The notes beneath the pieces were generated by a model, which did no database searches, had not been told where the DNA came from, and worked only from the letters and a program-made list of their open reading frames with translations. Shown here one piece after another: positions 25,912-34,083 of a stretch of 64,000 bases of DNA. How positions within the stretch are numbered: position 1 is the stretch's first letter; every line of letters starts with the position of its first letter. Location of the stretch: assembly GCA_944380285.1 (NCBI GenBank), contig CALWGZ010000003.1, positions 1-64,000 on the forward strand, written 5' to 3'. The translations under genes and the position numbers were made by a program. Source of the stretch: an uncultured Christensenellaceae bacterium (GTDB taxonomy: Bacteria > Bacillota > Clostridia > Christensenellales > UBA3700).

Positions 25912-26404
25912 GCAATAGAAAAGGGGAGGTAGATATGCTGTTGTGTGGCACGAGAGATAGACAAGGAAAAGCAAACAGCTGAAGGTAGGCGTATGCTTCA
26001 CTATCGAGACAGTCATTTTTGGTCGGGGTATTGACAAGTGAAAATTTGAAACTTTTGCGCGCTCAAAACTCGCGGAGCAGATGTGGTGATAGGCTAAAAC
26101 AATATGGACAAAATGAGATGTTGTCATACAAAGGCAGCAAACGTCTAAAGCGGCGTTTGGTTGTGCGAGCAGGGCAAGAACATTTCGGCGATGAGGATTA
26201 CGATGATACTCAAAAGTAGAATATCATACAATATGGTGCAAAATGAACGATAATTTGCCATATTATTCTAAAAATAAAGCTAATTTAGAATAATATATAA
26301 TTAAAGAAAATCTATTACTGCGATAAATTGTTATGAAATTTGATATTGTTAAATTTTTCACGAGCGCATTTTTAGGATCAAATAATTTATTTCCTTTGAT
26401 CAAC
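25912..26404. other. Gene-free spacer before the repeat array
   Basis: No supported gene. A GGGGAGG followed by ATG at 25935 opens only 15 codons, and a 66-codon frame at 26019-26219 has no ribosome site and no recognisable motif. From about 26220 the DNA becomes very AT-rich, with AATTTAGAATAATATATAATT-like stretches, up to the edge of the G/T-rich array. Confidence 0.6.
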
Positions 26405-27727
26405 ATTATGTATTTTTTGGTGTTTGTTTGGTGAGGTGGTTTTGGGGATGAAGTTGTGTTGAATGGTAGTTGATTGAGTTATGTTGTGAGAGTGACAGGA
26501 AGATGTTTTGGTGGGTGTTGTGAGTTTTGGGGTGGTAGGTGTGAGGTGAGTGATGTCACGATGTGTTGGGAGATGATTGGTTTGTGAGGTGGTGCTAGTT
26601 TGTTTGTGTGGTGTGTGTGGTGCTGTTTTTGATAGAGTTGGGTATCAATAAGTTTTGCGGGTTGAGTGATGAAAGATTTTTTAGGTGATATGGGATGGTG
26701 ATATGTTGCCAAAAGTGTTGTAGTTGATCGAGTTGTGTTGTGAGAGTGAGGGGAGATGTTTTGGTGGGTGTTGTGAGTTTGGGGTGGAAGGTGTGAGGTG
26801 GGTGGTTTAGTAGTATGTTTTGTTGGTTGGGTAGTGAGAGATTTTGTGATGTAATATGAGGGTGATGCGGTGTTAGAGAGAGTGCGGTAGTTTATTAAAT
26901 TTGGGTTTGAGAGTGATAGGTTATGTTTTGGTGTGTTTTTTAGGTTGGGTGGTGAGAGATTTTGTGATGTGATATGAGAGTGATGCGGTGTTGGTGAGAA
27001 TGCAACATATGATTGAGTTGTGTTATGAGAGTGAAGGGAGGTTTTTGGGTGGGTGTTGAGATTTTGGGGTGGTAGATGTGAGGTGGGTGATGTCACGATG
27101 TGTTGGGAGATGATTGGTTTGTGAGGTGATGCTAGTTTGTTTGTGTGGTGTGTGTGGTGCTGTTTTTGATAGAGTTGGGTATCAATAAGTTTTGTGGGTT
27201 GAGTGATGAGAGATTTTTGAGATTTAAGTTGGGGAGTGTGATGATGTGTTGGTGAGAGTGTGTTGGTTGATTTAGCTGTGTGTTTGAGAGTGAGTGGTGG
27301 TGTTATAAGTTTGGGGTGGTAGATGTGAGGTGGGTGATGTCACGATGTGTTGGGAGATGATTGGTTTGTGAGGTGGTGCTAGTTTGTTTGTGTGGTGTGT
27401 GTGGTGCTGTTTTTGATAGAGTTGGGTATCAATAAGTTTTGCGGGTTGAGTGATGAGAGATTTTTTAGGCGATATGAGGGTGATGCGGCGTTGGAGAGAG
27501 TGCGGTAGTTTATTAAATTTGGATTTGAGAGTGATGGGTTATGTTTTGGTGTGTTTTGTAGGTTGAGTGGTGAGAAATTTTTATGATGTGATATGAGGGT
27601 GATGATGTGTTGGTGAGAATGCAACAAATGATTGAGTTGTGTTATGAGAGTGAAGGGAGGTTTTTGGGTGGGTGTTGAGATTTTGGAGTGGTAAGTGTGA
27701 GGTGAGTGATGTCACGATGTGTTGGGA
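26405..27727 (+). repeat. 1.3-kb G/T-rich, almost C-free mosaic repeat array
   Basis: The plus strand is overwhelmingly G and T, with only about two or three C per 60 bases on many lines. A block of about 150 bp (from TTTTGGGGTGGTAG through GTCACGATGTGTTGGG, GGTGCTAGTTTG, GATAGAGTTGGGTATCAAT to GGGTTGAGTGATGA) occurs at about 26525-26672, 27062-27211 and 27310-27464, with a truncated copy at 27683-27727. Between these blocks a second family (GTTGTGTTGTGAGAGTGAGG, GGTGGGTGTTG) and a third (GATATGAGGGTGATGCGG, GTGCGGTAGTTTATTAAATT) recur in shuffled order. Spacing is irregular, so it is not a simple tandem array. No transposase, reverse transcriptase or cas gene is next to it. Confidence 0.85.
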
Positions 27728-27939
27728 AGAGCGAAGAGGATAAGCAACACAATACTATTCCAATCGAGCGCCGTTAGGTGGGCATAGTATTGCGGATCTG
27801 TACTCATTACGATAGGACAAATGATTGTGCCTACAAAAGCCAAAACAAGAGGTATAAGCGGAAACAAGAAGTGTTTTTTCTTTGCAAAAAACATATTGCA
27901 CAACTTGCTTTTTCGCCGTTTGATTTCTTTAGTTGCAAT
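27712..27939 (-). pseudogene. Small two-helix membrane protein cut off by the repeat array
   Basis: On the minus strand a frame reads a basic N terminus (KEIKRRKSK), a hydrophobic helix (FPLIPLVLAFVGTIICPIV), a short polar loop and a second helix WNSIVLLILFALPNTS that stops within a few residues of entering the array at 27727. The second helix is short and the stop codon lies in repeat DNA, so the 3' end is probably lost. The best ribosome site (GAGGTGATGGA) points to an ATT at 27939; the first ordinary alternative is TTG at 27903. Not recognised as a family. Confidence 0.45.
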
Positions 27940-27943
27940 TCCA

Positions 27944-28303
27944 TCACCTCACTATTTGCTTTTTATCAAAAGCAAAAGAACAAAACTCTTTCCAAGTCAT
28001 AAACTTAATGCCTCTATCCATATAGCACAAATTCAATGACCGAAAATAACAAGTGTGTTCATCACGAAATTTATTAGCCCAATAACGAGCAGAACGAATA
28101 CCAATACAAATTCTATCCGAAGACTCTTCGGCATTGAACATCTTCCAACAAAAACGCCCCAAGTTTAATTGAATGCGAAGAGCACGCGATACATCAAAAA
28201 ACGGCAACTCTATTATATGAGTAATAACAGAGTCGCCGAGCATAGAACAAGTATACACGAAATATGCGTGCTGTTGTTTGGTTGAGATCAATTCATTTAT
28301 CAT
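27944..28303 (-). CDS. Unrecognised 119-residue protein
   Basis: AAGGAG lies eight bases before the ATG at 28303, which supports real translation. The sequence is rich in aromatic and basic residues with several Cys (LNLGRFCWKMFNAEES, RSARYWANKFRDEHTCYF). No signal peptide, membrane segment or known motif is seen. Its stop overlaps the ribosome site of the truncated membrane gene downstream, so the two looked like an operon before the array arrived. Codon use is AT-rich and unlike the housekeeping genes. Confidence 0.55.
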   Translation of the reverse strand: MINELISTKQQHAYFVYTCSMLGDSVITHIIELPFFDVSRALRIQLNLGRFCWKMFNAEESSDRICIGIRSARYWANKFRDEHTCYFRSLNLCYMDRGIKFMTWKEFCSFAFDKKQIVR

Positions 28304-28394
28304 TTGTTTCAACTCCTTAAGCTGTAACAGCTTTCTATATGAGTATGAAACAATTCACGGCGTTGCGCCGTATACGGAAAGCATATCGTTTTGT

Positions 28395-28423
28395 TTGACT
28401 TTTTTCTGTCTTCAGCGTATAAT
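28395..28423 (+). promoter_or_regulatory. Strong promoter of candidate small RNA 2
   Basis: TTGACT (28395-28400), 17 bases, TATAAT (28418-28423). It is almost the same 30-base sequence as the promoter at 3961-3991. An ATG lies seven bases after the -10 but opens only 21 codons. Confidence 0.7.
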
Positions 28424-28429
28424 ATTAGT

Positions 28430-28563
28430 TATGGTTGACGTTCCTTTACGAGGGGTGCGCAAACGGCAAATGCACCTTAAATTACTCGACCTTTAAGAAC
28501 GGCGGTTGTCGGAAATATTCCGTAAACCTTGCCAAGAACGGTACGCATGTATCGTTCTTTTTG
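28430..28563 (+). ncRNA. Candidate small RNA 2 (about 130 nt) or leaderless short gene
   Basis: A consensus promoter ends at 28423 and an 11-bp terminator hairpin (AAGAACG...CGTTCTT, inner GTAC/GTAT, GCAT loop) ends near 28563. The transcript could start at ATG 28431 and encode a 21-residue peptide (MVDVPLRGVRKRQMHLKLLDL is the whole reading, 21 codons with the stop next). Another frame from TTG 28435 gives a Cys-rich 63-codon stretch without a ribosome site. An RNA is favoured because promoter and terminator bracket so short an interval. Confidence 0.35.
28534..28563 (+). terminator. Intrinsic terminator of candidate small RNA 2
   Basis: An 11-base-pair stem with one G-T pair and a GCAT loop at 28534-28559, followed by a short T-run. 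Confidence 0.65.
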
Positions 28564-28626
28564 TCTGTGTCGGCGATTTGGTATTGCTTTGACTGCCGCG
28601 AAAACAAGTTTTTGTCATTACGTTGA

Positions 28627-29076
28627 ATCTGTTACATAAAGCCCGTCCGCCACGATCAGGGCGAATACGATTTCCCGGACAGGCTCTATCAAGACCACTT
28701 TGACGGCGCGATCGCGTACGGCGTGTTCGAAAAGGGCAAGTTGATCGCCGCGATCGAACTCTTCCACGAAAAGTGGGCGAAACGCATCCGAGTGACCGAA
28801 CTTTGGGTTGACGAAAAGTCGAGAAGACGGGGCATCGGCAGCGAATTGATGACCTTTGCCAAACAAAAGACGCAAGAGAGCGATTGCCGAATGCTCATCC
28901 TCGAAACGCAATCGTGCAATGTCGCGGCGATAGATTTCTATCGCAGTCAAGGTCTCGAACTGATCGGAGTGCTGACTTGCGATTACCAAAACGACGACAT
29001 CGAGCGCAAAGAAGTGCGCTTTGAGATGGGGTGGTTCGTCGAGATAGATCCGCTTTGCCGACCCGACGCAAAGTGA
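28627..29076 (+). pseudogene. GNAT acetyltransferase lacking a clear start
   Basis: The frame encodes the core of a GNAT N-acetyltransferase: AYGVFEKGKLIAAIEL, RVTELWVDEKSRRRGIGSEL (acetyl-CoA loop RRRGIG), LILETQSCNVAAIDFYRSQGLELIG, closing with EVRFEMGWF. It resembles the streptothricin-acetyltransferase-like branch. A stop at 28624 bounds the frame and the usual first 30 residues with a start and ribosome site are missing; the first in-frame ATG-like start is far inside. Truncation during the rearrangements of this region is likely, though an unusual start cannot be excluded. Confidence 0.6.
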
Positions 29077-29102
29077 CCGTTTGCGTTTTAGCGATTTTCC
29101 CA

Positions 29103-29138
29103 TGCGCCTTGCCGATCAAGCGGCGGGGCGTATTTTTT
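29103..29138 (+). terminator. Probable intrinsic terminator after the acetyltransferase
   Basis: An imperfect stem (TGCGCC/GGCGTA and GCCG/CGGC) followed by TTTTTT. The rest of the 308-base spacer up to spoIIIAA shows no gene. Confidence 0.55.
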
Positions 29139-29384
29139 GCTCCTTTTGCGGACGGAATGTAAAAGAGTTTGTCCGTAAGATGTCAAAAGCATAAAGTTTT
29201 TGGCGCGTCTCGGGGCGGCTTGTCTTTCGTGGGATAGGTTTGGCGATTTGACGCGAAGATAGGTGTTTTTGTCGGCTTTTACAGGTGGCGATTTTCGCTT
29301 TTGCCCGATAGTCTTATCCGCAACTTGTCCGCATATGTTATAGCGGTCGCGGTTTCGGACAAGCCGCGACGACGAGAGGTGAGT

Positions 29385-30236
29385 ATGAACGATTGGCTCA
29401 AATTGCTGCCCGAAGACATCGCCGCATGCATCCAAGACCCGTCCGGCGTGACCGAGATCAGATTGCGCGCGGGCAAAAAGACGACCGTGTCGCGCGGCGG
29501 AGGGTATGCCGCGATCGGACGCGCGGCGACGATCGAAGACGTGCGCGGCGCGCTAGCCGTAGCTACGGACAGGTCGGTGTATGCCGCAGAGACTTTGCTT
29601 GCTCAGGGTTTTTTGACCTATCGCGGCGGCGTGCGCATAGGCGTGTGCGGCGAGTGCGTCTACAAGGGCGGAAAGCTATCCGCATATCGCGAAGTGTCGT
29701 CGCTGTGCATTCGCATACCTCACGAGGTCGACTTTTGCGACAGACGGATAGAGGCGATCGTCAATCGATTTGAAAACACTTTGATCGTGTCGCCGCCCGG
29801 CATGGGTAAGACCACTTTGCTCAGATATATGATCAAGAGGCTGTCCGACAGCGGCAAAAACGTGCTCGCGATCGACGAGCGCAACGAGATCTCCGCGAGC
29901 GTCGACGGCGTCCCGACTTGCGATGTAGGAGCAAACACCGACATCGTGCTGTTCGCGAACAAGCGCGACGGCTATGTCGAGGCGATACGCGCAATGAGAC
30001 CGGACGTCCTCGCGACAGACGAGCTGTTCGGCAAACACGAGGTCGAATGCATCGCCGATGCGGTCCGATGCGGAGTCAAAGTGCTCGCGACCGCGCACTC
30101 GGACGGCGCGGCAAGACTGCTCGCCGACCCGACTTACGGCGCGCTCGCCGCGACGATACGATACTTTGTCACGCTGTCGGGCAAGGGCGTCGTCGCGTCC
30201 GTCTATGACGGAGCGAAAAAGAATTGTCTTCTTTGA
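29385..30236 (+). CDS. spoIIIAA: Stage III sporulation protein AA (ATPase)
   Basis: A 283-residue ATPase related to secretion ATPases that powers or assembles the SpoIIIA-SpoIIQ channel between mother cell and forespore. Walker A is seen in VSPPGMGKTTLLRYM and Walker B in VLAIDERNEISAS; PEDIAACIQDPSGVTEIRLR opens the protein. The ATG at 29385 has GAGAGGTGAG upstream. First gene of an eight-gene operon, expected to be under sigma-E, though no clear sigma-E promoter was identified. Confidence 0.95.
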   Translation: MNDWLKLLPEDIAACIQDPSGVTEIRLRAGKKTTVSRGGGYAAIGRAATIEDVRGALAVATDRSVYAAETLLAQGFLTYRGGVRIGVCGECVYKGGKLSAYREVSSLCIRIPHEVDFCDRRIEAIVNRFENTLIVSPPGMGKTTLLRYMIKRLSDSGKNVLAIDERNEISASVDGVPTCDVGANTDIVLFANKRDGYVEAIRAMRPDVLATDELFGKHEVECIADAVRCGVKVLATAHSDGAARLLADPTYGALAATIRYFVTLSGKGVVASVYDGAKKNCLL

Positions 30237-30706
30237 TCGTCGGCGCGGCGCTTTTTGTCTGCTGTGCGTATGTCGGCTTCGGGATATGCGATCTGTACAA
30301 GCGGAGAAGTGCGTTTTTCGACGCGTTGATCGAATATCTCGACTCGCTCGAACGCGGGATATCGTATGCCAAAACGCCGCTTCCAAAACTCACTGAGGAC
30401 TTCGCCGCCGACAAAAAAGGAGAGCTGTTCGCGCTGTTGAGAAAGTTCGCCGGCGACATCAGAGCGGGACAAAAAACGGAGTTCAAATCGCCGATCTTTT
30501 CCGCATACGAAAGGCGGCGCGTCGTCGAGATGCTCGACTCGCTTGGCAAGTATGACACAGACACTCAATTGACGGAATTGAGACGATACCGCGCGCTGTT
30601 CGCGCCGACGCGGGAAATCGCGGTGAAAAAGTATTCGACGACGGGAAAACTCGCAGCAAAGCTCGGCGTGCTCGTCGGCATTGCCGTCATGCTCGCGCTC
30701 GCTTGA
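30224..30706 (+). CDS. spoIIIAB: Stage III sporulation protein AB
   Basis: A 160-residue protein with an N-terminal membrane helix (LIVGAALFVCCAYVGFGI), a helical soluble part like type II secretion F proteins and a C-terminal hydrophobic helix (LGVLVGIAVMLALA). The start is a TTG overlapping the end of spoIIIAA, either at 30224 or at 30233. Family assignment rests on SLERGISYAKTPLPKL and on its place in the operon. Confidence 0.9.
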   Translation: MSSLIVGAALFVCCAYVGFGICDLYKRRSAFFDALIEYLDSLERGISYAKTPLPKLTEDFAADKKGELFALLRKFAGDIRAGQKTEFKSPIFSAYERRRVVEMLDSLGKYDTDTQLTELRRYRALFAPTREIAVKKYSTTGKLAAKLGVLVGIAVMLALA

Positions 30707-30715
30707 AGGAGGAAT

Positions 30716-30913
30716 ATGGGAGTCGACATAATATTTAAGATAGCCGGAGTGGGGTTGCTCACCGCGATCGTCAATACCGTGCTCAAAAAGAGCGACAAGG
30801 ATGAGCTCGCGACCTTCGTCACGCTCGCCGGGCTGGCGATCGTGCTCGTCATGGTGCTCGACCTCCTGGGCGGACTTTTCGACAGCGTAAAGTCCATCTT
30901 GGAGCTGTATTGA
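30716..30913 (+). CDS. spoIIIAC: Stage III sporulation protein AC
   Basis: A 65-residue protein with two membrane helices: IIFKIAGVGLLTAIVNTVLK and the LAGLAIVLVMVLDLLGGLF region. The polar KKSDKDELATFV between them is typical of SpoIIIAC. AAGGAGG precedes the ATG. Confidence 0.93.
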   Translation: MGVDIIFKIAGVGLLTAIVNTVLKKSDKDELATFVTLAGLAIVLVMVLDLLGGLFDSVKSILELY

Positions 30914-31305
30914 TGGACATCTTCAAGGTCATAGGCGTGGGGCTGGTCGGGCTGTGCGCGGCGATGCTGCTCAAGACCACCGAAAACCGCTACGCGATCC
31001 TCGCTGTCGTTGCGACCGGCGCGATCATCCTCATCATCACGCTCAACTCTCTGGGCGGGGCGGTCGTCAAGCTGCATGAGATCATCGACAAGACGGGCGT
31101 CGACGAGTCGCTCTTTGCCGCGCTGCTCAAAATCGTAGGCATAGGGTATCTGACCGAGTACACATCCGAGGTGTGCGCGGACGCAGAGTGTGCGTCGATC
31201 GGGCGCAAGGTCGCGTTCGCCGGCAAAGTAGCGATATTTTTGCTCGCGCTGCCCATAGTCGGCGCGTTGATCGACACGGTCGGCGGACTGATCGCGGAGC
31301 TGTGA
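30913..31305 (+). CDS. spoIIIAD: Stage III sporulation protein AD
   Basis: A 130-residue membrane protein related to SpoIIIAC with extra helices. It begins MDIFKVIGVGLVGLCAAMLL and contains LLKIVGIGYLTEYTSEVCADA, a stretch conserved in SpoIIIAD. The ATG at 30913 overlaps the spoIIIAC stop (TGATG). Confidence 0.93.
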   Translation: MDIFKVIGVGLVGLCAAMLLKTTENRYAILAVVATGAIILIITLNSLGGAVVKLHEIIDKTGVDESLFAALLKIVGIGYLTEYTSEVCADAECASIGRKVAFAGKVAIFLLALPIVGALIDTVGGLIAEL

Positions 31306-32477
31306 TGAAGAGGGGTATATTGGTGTTGTTGCTGATCATCGTCGCGCTGCTTTCGGCGGGCGTGTGCTCCGCCGAAGAGAGCGTGGAAGAGGAGTTGTCC
31401 CAAAACGTCGAACAGACGCTTGACGACCTCGACCTCTCTCAGCTCGAAAGGTGGTTCGACTCGCTCGACGAAGAGACGAAAGCGGCGCTCGGCGGCGACC
31501 TCAAAAGCGCGATCGAGGCGTTGCTCGACGGAAGTTATGACGGCGGCGCGGACAAGATCCTCGGCTTGACCGCCGACTTTGCGCTCGGTTCGGTCACCGA
31601 TATGCTCGCGGTGTGCGTGACGGTGTTTGCTATCGCGCTCTTGTACTCGGTGCTTGCGGGCATGTCCTCGTCCTTCCTCAAAAAGCAGACGTCGGAATTG
31701 ATTGCGTTCGTCTGCTTTGCCGCCGCCGCGACCGTCGTCTTGGTGAGGGTCGGAGCGGTCGCTAAACGCGCGTTCGATTGCGCCAACTCGCTCAACTCGT
31801 TGATGCAGGGCGCGTTCCCGATCGTGCTGACCTTGCTCACCGCGACCGGCGGCACCGCGACTGCTTCGGCTATGGCGCCGGTGATGTCGCTGCTCTCGGG
31901 CGCGGTTTCGAGCGCAGTGACCGCGATCGTGCTGCCGTTGTTTGTCGCCGCGACCGCGATCGGTGTTGTCGGCAACATCTCGCCGTCCGTCAAATTGGAC
32001 AAGTTCCGCTCCTTTCTGTCATCTGCGGCAAAGACGGTGCTTGCGGCGGTGTTCGGGCTGTTCGTCACGCTCGTCACGATCGGCGGCATATCCGGCTCGA
32101 TCGCCGATTCCGTCTCGATCAAGGCGGCGAAGTTCGCGGTGCAGAGCTATTTGCCGCTTCTCGGCGGCTATCTGTCCGACGGTCTCGACCTCGTGCTCGC
32201 GTCCGTCGTGTTGATCAAGAACTCGCTCGGAGCGGTGCTTGCGCTCTCGGTGGTTGCGGCGGTCGCCGTGCCTGTGGTCGAACTCGCGGTGACATCTCTC
32301 GGACTCAAATTGGTCGCGGGGCTTGTCGAACCGTTCTCGGACAGCCGCTTTTCGGCGATGCTGTCGGCGACGGCTAAAAATATTTCCGTAGCCGCCGAGG
32401 CGCTCATCGCGTTGGGCGCCGCGTTCGTGATCGCAATGATGTGCGCGGTCGCAAGCTGTAATGCGGGGGTGATCTGA
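31305..32477 (+). CDS. spoIIIAE: Stage III sporulation protein AE
   Basis: A 390-residue multi-spanning membrane protein. Residues 1 to about 24 form a signal peptide (GILVLLLIIVALLSAGVCSA). A soluble acidic stretch follows, then about seven or eight hydrophobic segments. It belongs to the SpoIIIA channel complex. The start was moved to ATG 31305, which overlaps the spoIIIAD stop; upstream in-frame codons lie in the overlapping gene. Confidence 0.93.
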   Translation: MKRGILVLLLIIVALLSAGVCSAEESVEEELSQNVEQTLDDLDLSQLERWFDSLDEETKAALGGDLKSAIEALLDGSYDGGADKILGLTADFALGSVTDMLAVCVTVFAIALLYSVLAGMSSSFLKKQTSELIAFVCFAAAATVVLVRVGAVAKRAFDCANSLNSLMQGAFPIVLTLLTATGGTATASAMAPVMSLLSGAVSSAVTAIVLPLFVAATAIGVVGNISPSVKLDKFRSFLSSAAKTVLAAVFGLFVTLVTIGGISGSIADSVSIKAAKFAVQSYLPLLGGYLSDGLDLVLASVVLIKNSLGAVLALSVVAAVAVPVVELAVTSLGLKLVAGLVEPFSDSRFSAMLSATAKNISVAAEALIALGAAFVIAMMCAVASCNAGVI

Positions 32478-32935
32478 TGGCAGAGTGGCTGATGAGCGTA
32501 GTCGGGATCGTCGCCGCAGGCGTGCTGCTCGAAATAATTTTGCCGCCGGGCGACACCGCAAAATACGCAAAGGGTGCGTACGCGCTGATCGTCGTGCTCG
32601 TGCTCGCGTCGCCCATTGCAAACGTGCTGTCGCAATTTAGAACAGTAGAAGGGGACGCGACGGCGGTCGTTGACGATTCGTTTTTGAGCGAGGTGTACGA
32701 TCGCATCGAAGAGAGCGACGAAGAGCGCGCCGAGACCGCTTTGAGCGCGGCAGGGTTTGACGGCTGCAAGGTCAACATATTTGCCGCGGCGGGCAAGACC
32801 TATCGTCCGCAGCGCGCGAATGTCGACGTGTCCGACTGCAAGAGCGCGTCCGACGGAGACAAAGACGAGATCGCCGAGATCGTCAAAAAATGTCTCGGCT
32901 GCGAGGAGGTAAAAATTTATGGACAAAGAGAATGA
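32477..32935 (+). CDS. spoIIIAF: Stage III sporulation protein AF
   Basis: A 152-residue protein with two N-terminal membrane helices (LMSVVGIVAAGVLLEIILPPG and YALIVVLVLASPI) and a soluble domain. GDTAKYAKGAYALIVVLVL is typical of the family. Start and spoIIIAE stop overlap (TGATG). Confidence 0.92.
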   Translation: MAEWLMSVVGIVAAGVLLEIILPPGDTAKYAKGAYALIVVLVLASPIANVLSQFRTVEGDATAVVDDSFLSEVYDRIEESDEERAETALSAAGFDGCKVNIFAAAGKTYRPQRANVDVSDCKSASDGDKDEIAEIVKKCLGCEEVKIYGQRE

Positions 32936-33452
32936 CCCGACCGCCAATGCCGGAATTTGGGAAAAGATCAAGTCGATCAAACACATCAGGCTTGTTGCCG
33001 CGATCGCGCTCGCGCTGATCGCCGTCGCGTGCGTCGCAGCTTTTTTGGGCGGAGAGCAAGAGAGCGCCGAAGTCGACTTCGAAAGTCGCATCGCTGAAGT
33101 CTTGTCCGAGATCGACGGAGTGGGCAAGTGCAAAGTCATGATCACCTACGACGGAGAGGGACAGAGCGAGATCGCTTACGAGCGCGAAGAGGAGAGCAAC
33201 GTCACCACCGACAGCGACGGTAGCGGCGACCGCGTCGTCGAAAACAGCAATTCTCATTCCCGCCCCGTAACTGTGATCGTCGACGGAGTGGAGCAGCCGC
33301 TCGTCATCTCCACGTCGCCTGCTCCGGTCAAGGGCGTCGTGGTCGTCGCCGAGGGAGGCGGCGACGTGATGACCAAGCTCAAGATCATCGACGCGGTCTG
33401 CGCGCTTGTCGACGTCGAGGGGCTTGCGGTCAAAGTGTTCGAGATGAAATAG
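32919..33452 (+). CDS. spoIIIAG: Stage III sporulation protein AG
   Basis: A 177-residue protein with one membrane helix (IRLVAAIALALIAVACVAAFL) and an extracytoplasmic ring-forming domain (LSEIDGVGKCKVMITYDG, then KGVVVVAEGGGD). SpoIIIAG forms a large ring in the channel. GAGGAGGT lies before the ATG, which overlaps the end of spoIIIAF. Confidence 0.94.
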   Translation: MDKENDPTANAGIWEKIKSIKHIRLVAAIALALIAVACVAAFLGGEQESAEVDFESRIAEVLSEIDGVGKCKVMITYDGEGQSEIAYEREEESNVTTDSDGSGDRVVENSNSHSRPVTVIVDGVEQPLVISTSPAPVKGVVVVAEGGGDVMTKLKIIDAVCALVDVEGLAVKVFEMK

Positions 33453-33557
33453 CGCGAATATGCGCGAAAAACAAAAGTCGTGCATATCCGGCGGACGGCA
33501 AAATATACATATAGCAGACGTGCAAAAAATGCCGCAACATTCCATGGAGGTAAATTT

Positions 33558-34079
33558 ATGGCAGAGCAAACAGTCAAAGTCAAAAAGGGGCTTTCCGCAA
33601 ACGCCAAAAAGGTCATCGTGCTGTGCAGCATGGTCGCGCTTTTGGTGCTGACGGGCGTCCTCAACTTCGTGCTCAACGGAGATCTGTTGAGCAGAGACGA
33701 TCCGACGACGGTGGGCGGAGACGCGGTGACGACCTTCTTCTCCGATTACCGTACCAACAGAGAGACCGCAAGAGCGGAAGAGATGTCCTATCTCGACGCG
33801 ATAATCTCGTCCGAGGACTCCAGCGCGGAGGCTAAGACCACCGCCGAAGAGATGAAACAGGAACTCCTCGGCAACATAGAGGCGGAACTCGTGATCGAGA
33901 GCCTCATCAAGGCGAAGGGCTTTGAGGACGCGATCGTCACGATGAGCACCGAAAACATCAATATCATCGTCGATCAGCCCGAACTCGAGGCAGCCCAGGT
34001 GTCGCAGATCCTCGGCATCATCCTCGAAGAGACCGACTATGCCGCAACGCAGGTGGTAGTCGTACCTTATGAGGCTTAA
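33558..34079 (+). CDS. spoIIIAH: Stage III sporulation protein AH
   Basis: A 173-residue protein with one membrane helix (VIVLCSMVALLVLTGVLNFV) and a YscJ-like domain that docks with SpoIIQ across the intermembrane space. Seen are FFSDYRTNRETARAEEMSYLD and ENINIIVDQPELEAAQVSQI. The start at 33558 is chosen for its GGAGG; earlier in-frame ATG codons lack one. Last gene of the operon. Confidence 0.92.
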   Translation: MAEQTVKVKKGLSANAKKVIVLCSMVALLVLTGVLNFVLNGDLLSRDDPTTVGGDAVTTFFSDYRTNRETARAEEMSYLDAIISSEDSSAEAKTTAEEMKQELLGNIEAELVIESLIKAKGFEDAIVTMSTENINIIVDQPELEAAQVSQILGIILEETDYAATQVVVVPYEA

Positions 34080-34083
34080 CCGC

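Noticed and set aside
25935..25982. Short gene after a GGGGAGG ribosome-like site
   Set aside because: The frame ends after 15 codons and has no recognisable context; it may be a remnant but cannot be supported as a gene.
26019..26219. 66-codon plus-strand frame
   Set aside because: There is no ribosome site or motif, and it lies in the degraded spacer after the efp terminator.
26479..27096. A 205-codon minus-strand frame rich in Thr, His, Pro, Ser and Asn inside the G/T array
   Set aside because: Sequence nearly free of G on that strand rarely forms TAG or TGA stops, so long frames arise by chance. The same repeat block is read in a different frame and with a stop in the copy at 27379-27627, and there is no ribosome site.
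26405..27727. CRISPR array
   Set aside because: Repeats are long, imperfect and irregularly spaced, spacers are not unique, and no cas gene is present.
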